Positions 1 through 5,631 of a DNA stretch of 8,881 nucleotides are shown piece after piece. The notes beneath the pieces were generated by a model. It did not search any database, had not been told where the DNA came from, and saw only the letters and a list, made by a program, of their open reading frames with translations. Origin of the DNA: CAYLXC01 sp964387865 (lineage in GTDB: Bacteria > Patescibacteriota > Microgenomatia > Daviesbacterales > UBA10151); the NCBI GenBank assembly GCA_964387865.1, contig CAYLXC010000030.1:1-8881 (forward strand), written 5' to 3'. A program made the translations under genes and the position numbers. Position 1 is the first letter of the stretch. Each line of letters begins with the position of its first letter.

Positions 1-2
1 TT

Positions 3-338
3 CCAAGGCCAGGGTACAGAAAATTAGTGCCTCTTTTGCAAATTATAGCAGAGGCATTTGGTACTGCTCCAACTAGCCAAAAGGTGATAAATGAGTACAA
101 AAAAATAGTTACAATTTTGGGTGAAGAGATTAAGGTTTTAACTAAAGTTGATACTCAAGAAATTGCAAAATTAGCTGGTCCAAAAGTAGCAGAAGGGGTG
201 GATAGGGTAAGGAAAGGGGAATTGGTTATAGATCCGGGATATGATGGGGTATATGGAGTGGTAAAAATATGGAATGGTAGAGAAAGTGGGCAAGAGGAAG
301 TGAAAGTAGAAACTCCGCAGTTAGGGTTGTTTGATTAG
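3..338 (+). CDS. C-terminal end of an EndoQ-like PHP-family nuclease (5' truncated by window edge)
   Basis: This is the last 111 codons of a larger protein whose frame is open to the left edge. GTG at 27 is an internal valine, because the upstream codons continue the family sequence (PRPGYRKLVPLLQIIAEAFG). That block, the later RVRKGELVIDPGYDGVYG and the final VVKIW resemble from memory the C-terminal part of COG1379/TIGR00375 proteins, often labelled 'UvrD-like' or PHP phosphoesterase. Archaeal members include endonuclease Q, which nicks DNA 5' of deaminated bases and abasic sites. The PHP catalytic domain and zinc-binding cysteines would lie outside the window, so activity cannot be judged. 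The phosphoribosyltransferase starts 2 bases after the stop, suggesting co-transcription. The family call rests on tail motifs only. Confidence 0.7.
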   Translation, partial: PRPGYRKLVPLLQIIAEAFGTAPTSQKVINEYKKIVTILGEEIKVLTKVDTQEIAKLAGPKVAEGVDRVRKGELVIDPGYDGVYGVVKIWNGRESGQEEVKVETPQLGLFD

Positions 339-340
339 CA

Positions 341-982
341 ATGAAAATTTTCAAAGACCGTCGATCAGCAGGCAAACTCCTTGCTAAAAGGCTTAAAAGT
401 GCAAAAGCTGATTTAGTCTTGGGAATCCCTAGAGGTGGGATAGTGGTAGCTGCTGAATTGGCAAAAGAACTGAAATTGCCGCTTGATGTTTTAGTAACCA
501 GAAAGATTGGTGCCCCCTTTCAGATAGAACTTGCATTAGGTGCTGTAGATCCTGACGGAGAAGTAGTTTGGGAGAATGTTTTGCTTGGGGAAACCGGAAT
601 TAAGAGTGAACAACTTGGGGAGCAAGTTAAAGAGCAATGGAAGGAGGTAAAGCGCAGGGAAGATGCCTACAGATTCGCAAGGCGTCCCCTTGCGAATCTA
701 GTGGGGGGCAAAATAGTCATACTTGTGGATGACGGGATAGCAACAGGATCTACAACTTTATCTGCAATAAATTATCTTAAAAGACATAATGCAAAAAAGA
801 TAATTCTGTCTGTGCCTGTGGCATCCAAAGAGGCAAAAATAAGGGTAATAAGGGAAATTGGGGAGATAGGGGAAGTAATAATTTTGGAAACACCTGAATA
901 TTTCCAGGCAGTTGGTCAGTTTTATCAAGATTTTCCACAAATAACAGATGAGGAAGTGGTACAATTGCTAAATGAAAAATGA
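341..982 (+). CDS. Phosphoribosyltransferase-family protein (COG1926 type)
   Basis: This 213-residue protein has a type I phosphoribosyltransferase fold. The PRPP-binding loop is clear at residues 126-139 (VILVDDGIATGSTT), with the paired acidic residues D130-D131. An N-terminal GIPRGGIVVA block (28-37) and the VTRKIGAP stretch (52-59) are typical of the COG1926 group of predicted phosphoribosyltransferases, whose substrate is generally unknown. No membrane segment or signal peptide is seen. Residues 111-120 (RFARRPLANL) are encoded by a perfect 12-bp stem palindrome just before the PRPP loop; by hand comparison with remembered family sequences this linker is about two residues longer than usual. 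The start lies 2 bases after the preceding stop, and the 3' end overlaps the next gene by 11 bases, so translation is probably coupled. The family is certain; the substrate is not. Confidence 0.9.
   Translation: MKIFKDRRSAGKLLAKRLKSAKADLVLGIPRGGIVVAAELAKELKLPLDVLVTRKIGAPFQIELALGAVDPDGEVVWENVLLGETGIKSEQLGEQVKEQWKEVKRREDAYRFARRPLANLVGGKIVILVDDGIATGSTTLSAINYLKRHNAKKIILSVPVASKEAKIRVIREIGEIGEVIILETPEYFQAVGQFYQDFPQITDEEVVQLLNEK
671..699. repeat. Intragenic palindrome, 12-bp perfect stem, 5-nt loop
   Basis: AGATTCGCAAGG (671-682) is exactly complementary to CCTTGCGAATCT (688-699), with loop CGTCC between. It lies inside the phosphoribosyltransferase gene and is translated as RFARRPLANL. A perfect 12-bp stem is very unlikely by chance in a coding region, so a mobile or replicated palindromic element is suspected. 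Confidence 0.85.
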
Positions 983-1754
983 TGATTTTTTGAAAGCTGC
1001 AAAAGAGGCTGCGCTTGAGGCTGGGAAAGTTATTCAAAGATACTCTGGTAAGATACATACAAAGAATATTAAAAATGAGGATGTTTCAGATGTATCAACA
1101 GATGCGGATTTGGAAGCTGAAAAAACTATTGTATCTATCTTAAAAAAAGCCTACCCAAATCACAATATTATCTCTGAAGAGAATGAAAAAACTGATAGAG
1201 GTTCAGAGTACACTTGGGTGATTGATCCGCTAGATGGCAGTTTTTCTTTTATGGTCAACATGCCTACATATGGAGTTTCTATTGGACTTCTAAAAAACAA
1301 CAAGCCTGTTTTAGGAGTTCTTTTTCTTATTACTCTTAATCGATTATATTGGGCACAAAAAGGCAAAGGAGCTTATCTGAATGGAAAGTCAATAAAAGTT
1401 ACTGATAAGGATATGTTAGATGATTCTGCTGTAGTTTTGGATTTAGGTCACAGAGCAAAAAGGAAGGAGAAATTGGATTTATATGTAAATCCTTTAATTA
1501 CTAAAGTTGGGTATGATTATTCATTAGGCTCAGCTGTAGCTGACTTGGGTTTTATAGCAGAGGGTATATTGGATGCTTCAGTTATGCAGGCCTGGGTGTG
1601 GGATTTTGTGGCAGGGACTGTAATAATTAGGGAGGCAGGAGGAATGGTTACAGATTTTGAGGGAAGAGAACCTGATTGGAGTAAAGAAAGATTATCAATT
1701 GTTGCTTCAAATGGACTAATTCATGATCAAATCTTGGAAGTACTGAAAAGGTGA
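972..1754 (+). CDS. Inositol-monophosphatase-family phosphatase
   Basis: This 260-residue protein belongs to the Mg-dependent, Li-sensitive phosphatase superfamily (IMPase, archaeal-type FBPase, CysQ). Metal-site motifs are present in order: the N-terminal STDADLEAEKTI (42-53), SEEN (68-71, ligands E69-E70), DPLDGS (85-90) and WDFVAG (210-215), then REAGG (220-224). The usual DPLDGT has Ser for Thr, and the usual WDxAAG has Val for the first Ala; both are conservative. Length is normal for the family. The true substrate (inositol phosphate, fructose bisphosphate, PAP or another sugar phosphate) cannot be told from sequence. It starts 11 bases before the end of the phosphoribosyltransferase gene and its stop overlaps the GTG of pth (GTGA), so it sits in the middle of a coupled operon. 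A soluble cytoplasmic enzyme is expected. Confidence 0.9.
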   Translation: MKNDDFLKAAKEAALEAGKVIQRYSGKIHTKNIKNEDVSDVSTDADLEAEKTIVSILKKAYPNHNIISEENEKTDRGSEYTWVIDPLDGSFSFMVNMPTYGVSIGLLKNNKPVLGVLFLITLNRLYWAQKGKGAYLNGKSIKVTDKDMLDDSAVVLDLGHRAKRKEKLDLYVNPLITKVGYDYSLGSAVADLGFIAEGILDASVMQAWVWDFVAGTVIIREAGGMVTDFEGREPDWSKERLSIVASNGLIHDQILEVLKR

Positions 1755-2344
1755 AATTAATAGTAGGCTTAGGAAATCCCGGGGAAAAATATGCAAAAGT
1801 CAGGCATAATTTGGGCTTTATGGTTTTGGATGCATTTGTAGATAAGGGGAATTGGGGAGATTGGGGACATGAGGGAAAACTTAAGTCAGAGATTCTGAAA
1901 CAAGTTCAGAATGACACTGGTGCAGCGTTAATCCTGGCAAAACCTCAGACTTTTATGAATAATTCAGGTATGGCTGTTAAGCTCCTAACTACTTACTACA
2001 AACTACCCTCTACAGATGTCATGGTAATTCATGATGATCTGGATCTACCGCTTGGCAAAATTAAGGTTCGGTTAGGGGGTGCAGCCGCAGGACATCATGG
2101 GGTGGAATCTATAATTTCTTCATTGGGAACTGATCAGTTTATTAGAGTACGATTAGGTATAGGAAACTTAAAAACCCAAAGCAGTGAACATAAAAAAGTC
2201 CATGTTTCAGCTGAAAAGTTTGTTCTAGAACCTTTCATGCATTCAGAGAAGTCTCAGGTTAAACATATGATAAAACATGCCTTTAAAGCCTTACAAATAC
2301 TTCTAGATAAGGGATTGGCAGAAGCCCAAAACCAGTCTAACTAG
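1751..2344 (+). CDS. pth: Peptidyl-tRNA hydrolase
   Basis: Bacterial Pth releases tRNA from peptidyl-tRNA that has dropped off ribosomes. The 197-residue length fits. Family residues are visible: GLGNPG (6-11, with N9), RHN (18-20, catalytic H19), QTFMNNSG (66-73) and IHDDLDLP (93-100, with D95). The segment usually reading GGHNG is AAAGHHG (111-117), putting His where E. coli has Asn114. The GTG start overlaps the preceding stop (GTGA), and GGAAG at 1736-1740 gives a weak upstream Shine-Dalgarno. A palindrome at 1892-1912 encodes part of SEILKQVQND (46-55) in the loop before the ILAKPQTF strand. The bacterial-type enzyme, rather than archaeal Pth2, supports a bacterial origin. It is probably the last gene of this run, because a promoter follows. 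Confidence 0.95.
   Translation: MKLIVGLGNPGEKYAKVRHNLGFMVLDAFVDKGNWGDWGHEGKLKSEILKQVQNDTGAALILAKPQTFMNNSGMAVKLLTTYYKLPSTDVMVIHDDLDLPLGKIKVRLGGAAAGHHGVESIISSLGTDQFIRVRLGIGNLKTQSSEHKKVHVSAEKFVLEPFMHSEKSQVKHMIKHAFKALQILLDKGLAEAQNQSN
1892..1912. repeat. Intragenic palindrome in pth, 8-bp stem, 5-nt loop
   Basis: ATTCTGAA (1892-1899) pairs perfectly with TTCAGAAT (1905-1912) around loop ACAAG. An outer GTC (1884-1886) can pair with GAC (1913-1915) if four bases are bulged. It is translated as ILKQVQN. From memory, the sequence resembles a dispersed palindrome seen in many bacterial genomes that yields peptides like 'ILKQVQDD'; this was not checked. Confidence 0.75.
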
Positions 2345-2347
2345 CTC

Positions 2348-2376
2348 TTGACACAAGATCCCTCACCCTTTAGACT
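2348..2376 (+). promoter_or_regulatory. Sigma-70-like promoter for the DsbA-like gene
   Basis: A consensus -35 box TTGACA (2348-2353) is followed by a 17-bp spacer and TAGACT (2371-2376, four of six matches to TATAAT). The predicted transcript start is near 2383, only about 3 bases before the ATG at 2386, so the mRNA would be nearly leaderless. This fits the absence of a Shine-Dalgarno before that ATG. It lies in the 41-bp space after pth. Confidence 0.6.
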
Positions 2377-2385
2377 AGATAAATT

Positions 2386-3095
2386 ATGGAAGATAAATCT
2401 TCTTTTCTGACAACTCCGATGGCAATTCTTATAGGTTTTATAGTTTTATCTATTGCCATCCTTCTTCATGGTGGGGTCATAAAAATTGGTAATGTGGCTA
2501 CAACCAAAACTACAGGAACAACTGCTGCTACTCAGCCTTCAGCCCAGCCTCAAGCCCCAAAAGCTGAGGCAGATATTATAAAAAATCTAAAGGATCAGGC
2601 TAAAAAAATTAATTTGGATTCAAATAAATTTAATTCATGTTTGGATTCAGGGGACAAAGCCTCTTTGGTTAGTGCGGATTTGGATGATGGTTCAAAAGTT
2701 GGTGTAAATGGTACTCCCGCATTTTTTGTAAACGGAAGGCTTTTGGCAGGTGCTGTTCCGTTGTCTCAGTTTAAAACCATTATTGATGAGGAAATAAATG
2801 GCACAGCTCCTGCGAGTACCCAGAGAGAAGAAGTGGGGGTTGGAAATTTGCCTGTTTTAGGAAATCAAAATGCCCAGGTTACTCTAGTTGAATTTTCAGA
2901 TTATCAATGCCCGTTTTGTGCAAGACACTTTACTCAGACAGAATCTCAACTTAAGAAAGAATATATAGATACAGGCAAGGTGAAATTTTACTACAGGGAC
3001 TTTCCTCTACCCCAGATTCACCCGGGTGCTCAAAAGAGTGCCGAAGCAGCAAGATGTGCAGGGGATCAGAATAAATATTGGGAGTATCATGATTT
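2386..3095 (+). CDS. Membrane-anchored DsbA-like thiol-disulfide protein, halves in permuted order (3' end lost in gap)
   Basis: An N-terminal anchor (about residues 12-28, hydrophobic) is followed by a Thr/Ala/Pro/Gln-rich linker (37-60), suggesting an extracytoplasmic domain. Residues 62-136 resemble the C-terminal half of DsbA/Thioredoxin_4 proteins: a helix, FNSCLDSG (82-89), GVNGTPAFFVNG (106-117, holding the cis-Pro loop) and a final helix. Residues 155-236 resemble the N-terminal half: GNQNAQVTLVEFSDYQCPFC (159-178) with active-site CPFC at 175-178, then YRDFPLPQIHP and YWEYHD. The order is therefore reversed from a normal DsbA domain. The sequence runs into 100 N, so a second C-terminal half may be missing. 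Oxidoreductase or protein disulfide formation is the likely role. There is no clear Shine-Dalgarno; ATG at 2419 (residue 12) is an alternative start but would shorten the anchor's N-terminal flank. Confidence 0.8.
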
Positions 3096-3195
3096 NNNNN
3101 NNNNNNNNNNNNNNNNNNNNNNNNNNNNNNNNNNNNNNNNNNNNNNNNNNNNNNNNNNNNNNNNNNNNNNNNNNNNNNNNNNNNNNNNNNNNNNN
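3096..3195. other. Assembly gap, 100 N
   Basis: There are exactly 100 consecutive N, the usual placeholder for a gap of unknown length. The reading frame happens to stay open across it, but that carries no information. Sequence to the left is DsbA-like and sequence to the right is DUF3105, so either one fusion gene or two genes may lie here. Confidence 0.98.
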
Positions 3196-3675
3196 GGCAG
3201 AGGACATGTGCAAATAGGTGAAAAAGTGGAATACAATTCAAATCCTCCAACTTCCGGAAAACATTATGAAGAATGGATAAAAGCTGGAATATATGATGAG
3301 CCTAAAGATGATCGCAACCTGGTACATTCCTTAGAGCATGGATATATAGTTATGAGTTATAAGTGTAAACTAGAGTCAAGTGGCAATCTCTCGGCTTCGC
3401 TCGAGACAGGGAGTCAAGAGTCAAGTAAGAGTGCAGAAGCCACGGGGTCAGCGCAAATGGATGGGGATTGTGAAGAAAGAATGAACCAATTTGTACAAGT
3501 TTATGAGAAAAAAGGGAAAAGAAAGCTAATTGTTGTTCCAAGATTCAATCTGGATACAAACTTTGCATTAACTGCATGGGCATATTTGGATAAATTTGAT
3601 CAGTTTGATGAAAGCAGGATTGAAAAATTCATTGATGCTCACTTAGATATGGGTCCGGAAAAAACTATGGAATAA
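3196..3675 (+). CDS. DUF3105 domain protein (5' end lost in gap)
   Basis: The 159 visible residues start with GRGHVQIGEKVEYNSNPPTS and continue GKHY, then NLVHSLEHGYIVMSYKC. PPTSGxHY and the HSLEHG block are the recognisable core of DUF3105, a family of mostly membrane-anchored or secreted proteins of unknown function. The conserved histidines suggest metal binding, but that is inference. A Ser/Gly/Glu-rich insert of about 30 residues separates the cysteine of YKC from that of GDC; it is encoded by a region with a palindrome and GAGTCAAG direct repeats. The C-terminal part (VVPRFNLDTNFALTAWAYLD) is also DUF3105-like. Whether this is a separate gene or a fusion to the DsbA-like part cannot be settled because of the gap. 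The stop shares one base with the transporter's start (TAATG). Confidence 0.75.
   Translation, partial: GRGHVQIGEKVEYNSNPPTSGKHYEEWIKAGIYDEPKDDRNLVHSLEHGYIVMSYKCKLESSGNLSASLETGSQESSKSAEATGSAQMDGDCEERMNQFVQVYEKKGKRKLIVVPRFNLDTNFALTAWAYLDKFDQFDESRIEKFIDAHLDMGPEKTME
3372..3426. repeat. Direct repeats flanking a palindrome inside the DUF3105 gene
   Basis: AGAGTCAAGT occurs exactly at 3372-3381 and again at 3417-3426, with a further GAGTCAAG at 3411-3418. Between them, TCTCG (3389-3393) pairs with CGAGA (3402-3406) around loop GCTTCGCT. All of it is translated as low-complexity Ser/Glu/Gly sequence, consistent with an in-frame inserted repeat. Confidence 0.65.
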
Positions 3676-4433
3676 TGGATATTTTATCTTATATCATAAT
3701 TTTTACTTTAATAGGAAGTGTAGTTTCCCTTATTGGGGGAGTGTTTTTGTTAGCTAGGGAGAAGTTTGCCTTAAGAATCTCACATTTTCTATCTGCTTTT
3801 GCAGCAGGGACCTTGCTTGGGGTAGCTTTTTTGGATCTTATTCCGGAAAGTATGGAACATATGGAAGAGTTGGGGCTGGAAATAAATTTGCCTTTTTGGA
3901 CTTTATTTGGAATTTTATTATTTTTCCTTTTGGAGAGATTTATACATCATCATCACCAAACAAGCGGGCAAAATGAAGAAACAGTGGTTCCTTTAATTGT
4001 TATTGGAGATACTGTTCATAATTTTGTAGACGGGGTTGCAATTGCAGCAACATTTCTAATAAGTGTCCCTTTGGGTATTGTAACCACATTTGCGGTTGCT
4101 GCACACGAAATTCCCCAAGAAATTGCGGATTTTGGACTTATGCTCTCAAAAGGAGTAAAAAGAGTGAAAGTTTTGCAAATTAATTTCCTTTCATCCCTTT
4201 CAGGGCTTTTAGGCGCAATATTAACTTATATTTATCAGGAGAGTTTGGAGACGATTTTGCCACTTATGTTGGCTTTAACTGCCGGATTTTTTATATATAT
4301 TGCATCTTCTAATTTAATTCCGGAAATTCACTCAAGAGAAAATAAAAAAGTGGCTTTTTGGGAGACTGTTATGCTATTTGTGGGAGTATTCGTGATTTAT
4401 GTGGCTATTTCAAGCTTGGAAGGAAGCCACTAG
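3675..4433 (+). CDS. ZIP-family divalent metal transporter
   Basis: This 252-residue integral membrane protein has about eight hydrophobic segments. The two ZIP signature helices are present: HNFVDGVAIAA (115-125) and HEIPQEIADF (144-153), whose His, Asn, Asp and Glu side chains form the binuclear metal site in the ZIP fold. A histidine cluster HHHH (91-94) lies in the cytosolic loop before the signature helices, as is common in ZIPs. LIPE occurs twice (55-58 and 213-216). Zinc is the most likely substrate, but iron or manganese are possible, and direction cannot be read from sequence. The ATG overlaps the DUF3105 stop by one base (TAATG), so translation is coupled. Its place after DsbA-like and DUF3105 genes may mean supply of metal to envelope proteins (inference). 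Confidence 0.92.
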   Translation: MDILSYIIIFTLIGSVVSLIGGVFLLAREKFALRISHFLSAFAAGTLLGVAFLDLIPESMEHMEELGLEINLPFWTLFGILLFFLLERFIHHHHQTSGQNEETVVPLIVIGDTVHNFVDGVAIAATFLISVPLGIVTTFAVAAHEIPQEIADFGLMLSKGVKRVKVLQINFLSSLSGLLGAILTYIYQESLETILPLMLALTAGFFIYIASSNLIPEIHSRENKKVAFWETVMLFVGVFVIYVAISSLEGSH

Positions 4434-4436
4434 AAA

Positions 4437-4464
4437 AGTATGAAGTATGAAGTATGAAGTATGA
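4437..4464 (+). repeat. Four tandem copies of AGTATGA spanning the start of the IDI-like gene
   Basis: Four exact 7-bp copies run 4437-4464. Each copy contains ATGA, and the last ATG (4461) is the start codon of the next gene. The repeat also supplies GAAG just upstream of each ATG, a weak Shine-Dalgarno-like string. Copy-number change could alter initiation (inference). Confidence 0.9.
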
Positions 4465-5006
4465 ATGATCAGATAATTCTTGCTGTTGATGATAATGGAA
4501 AGTTTAGCGGGGAATACATCCCCAAAATGGTTGGGCATACCGGGGAAGGGAAGAGGCATCTTGCAATAACAGTGCTTTTATATAATAAAAAGGGAGAGGT
4601 CCTTTTGCAAAAAAGAAAGCATAAGATTTTTGACAATATCTGGGATTTAACAGGGGCAACTCATCCTTTGCATAAAAAAGATGGAACAGATGAATCTTTG
4701 GAACAGGCTTCATGGAGGTGTTTGGAAGTAGAATATGGAATTAAAAAGAAGACCGCTCTTAAGAATTTAGGCTTTTTTAATTATTTTGCAAAATATGGTA
4801 AGTATTGTGAAAATGAGCATTGTGCAATTTTAGTTGGTGAATATGATGGGCCAATAAAGATGGATCCTAAAGTGGGCTATGAATATAAGTGGATGGGGAA
4901 AGGGGAATTCTTAAAAGACATTAAAAAAAACCCTAATAAGTACACTGCATGGGCAATTGAGGGATCAAAGTTATTGAAAAATGAAAAATTACAAAAATTG
5001 GATTGA
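4461..5006 (+). CDS. IDI-1-like Nudix protein (isopentenyl-diphosphate isomerase family) lacking the catalytic cysteine
   Basis: This 181-residue protein aligns by eye over its full length with type I isopentenyl-diphosphate isomerase, which interconverts IPP and DMAPP. By comparison with remembered E. coli IDI, the metal and active-site residues are kept at almost the same positions: H26 and H33 (GHTGEGKRH), H68 (THP), E91, E117 and E119 (CENEH) and W164. The essential cysteine of the SVCGHP motif (C67 in E. coli) is Ala66 here (LTGATHP). Cysteines at 116 and 121 lie elsewhere. The protein may therefore not be an ordinary isomerase; a Nudix diphosphatase or another IPP-related role is possible. 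The start codon lies in a tandem repeat with no strong Shine-Dalgarno. The methyltransferase start overlaps its last 26 bases. Confidence 0.8.
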   Translation: MNDQIILAVDDNGKFSGEYIPKMVGHTGEGKRHLAITVLLYNKKGEVLLQKRKHKIFDNIWDLTGATHPLHKKDGTDESLEQASWRCLEVEYGIKKKTALKNLGFFNYFAKYGKYCENEHCAILVGEYDGPIKMDPKVGYEYKWMGKGEFLKDIKKNPNKYTAWAIEGSKLLKNEKLQKLD

Positions 5007-5631
5007 GTTGTATGAAAGAAGAGCAGCAATCAGTAACGATATAAGGGATGCGAGTGGCTATAATCATCCCTTAGCTCAACTTACAGAACAAGGCCTAGAC
5101 TTTTTGGTAGACAGGATTACCAAGGTTTTGGGTCTTGCGCCAGCTGATAGAATGTTAGATTTAGGATGCGGTGTGGGATTAATTACAGAGCATTTAATTG
5201 ATAAAACAGATTTAGTTGTTGGTCTAGATGCAAATATAAACATGTTAAACCTTGCTTCAAGGAATGTTAGAGAAAAGACTATACTTATTGTAGGTATGGC
5301 AGATGAATTGCCTTTTTTGGATAAGACTTTTGATAAAATTCTCTCCCACTCAGTTTTTCAACTTTTTCCAAGTCTTAAATATGCAGAAAAGGTCCTTTCG
5401 GAGATAAAAAGAGTTTTAAAAAAAGGTGGGAAATGCTTAATAATGGATGTGTGTGATATTGAAAAGAAGGAACAATATTTGAAGGTCAAAAATCTTGAAC
5501 AACATAACTTGCAGAGACTTTTTTATGATCGCAAATGGTTCACAAATCGCATCCCAGAAGCTAAAATCTTAGATCTTGAAGTACCAAGCTATAAAAACTC
5601 CAAATATAGATTTAGTGTGTTAATCTCTTAA
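4981..5631 (+). CDS. Class I SAM-dependent methyltransferase (Methyltransf_11 type)
   Basis: This 216-residue protein has a Rossmann-like SAM fold: motif I MLDLGCGVG (58-66), the acidic post-I strand GLDAN (81-85), the GMADELPFLDKTFDKILS stretch (105-122) and RVLKKGG (144-150). The N-terminal region YERRAAISNDIRD (11-23) probably covers the acceptor site. The substrate is unknown; quinone, lipid or small-molecule methylation are all plausible, and its place after the IDI-like gene makes an isoprenoid-linked acceptor worth considering (inference). ATG at 4981 overlaps the IDI-like gene by 26 bases; a GAGGG at 4959-4963 is too distant (17 bases) to be a good Shine-Dalgarno. The 3' end overlaps the opposing Nudix gene by 20 bases, so the two gene runs converge here. 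Confidence 0.88.
   Translation: MKNYKNWIELYERRAAISNDIRDASGYNHPLAQLTEQGLDFLVDRITKVLGLAPADRMLDLGCGVGLITEHLIDKTDLVVGLDANINMLNLASRNVREKTILIVGMADELPFLDKTFDKILSHSVFQLFPSLKYAEKVLSEIKRVLKKGGKCLIMDVCDIEKKEQYLKVKNLEQHNLQRLFYDRKWFTNRIPEAKILDLEVPSYKNSKYRFSVLIS

Noticed and set aside
27..338. A separate 103-residue gene starting at GTG 27
   Set aside because: Upstream codons are open to the window edge and continue the EndoQ-like sequence, so the GTG is an internal valine.
758..1058. Antisense frames of 68 and 93 residues over the phosphoribosyltransferase and IMPase genes
   Set aside because: They lie opposite well-supported genes, have no recognisable motif, and reflect composition of the true coding strand.
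2386..3675. A single 429-residue protein across the gap
   Set aside because: The gap is a 100-N placeholder of unknown true length, so the frame across it is meaningless; kept as two partial entries.
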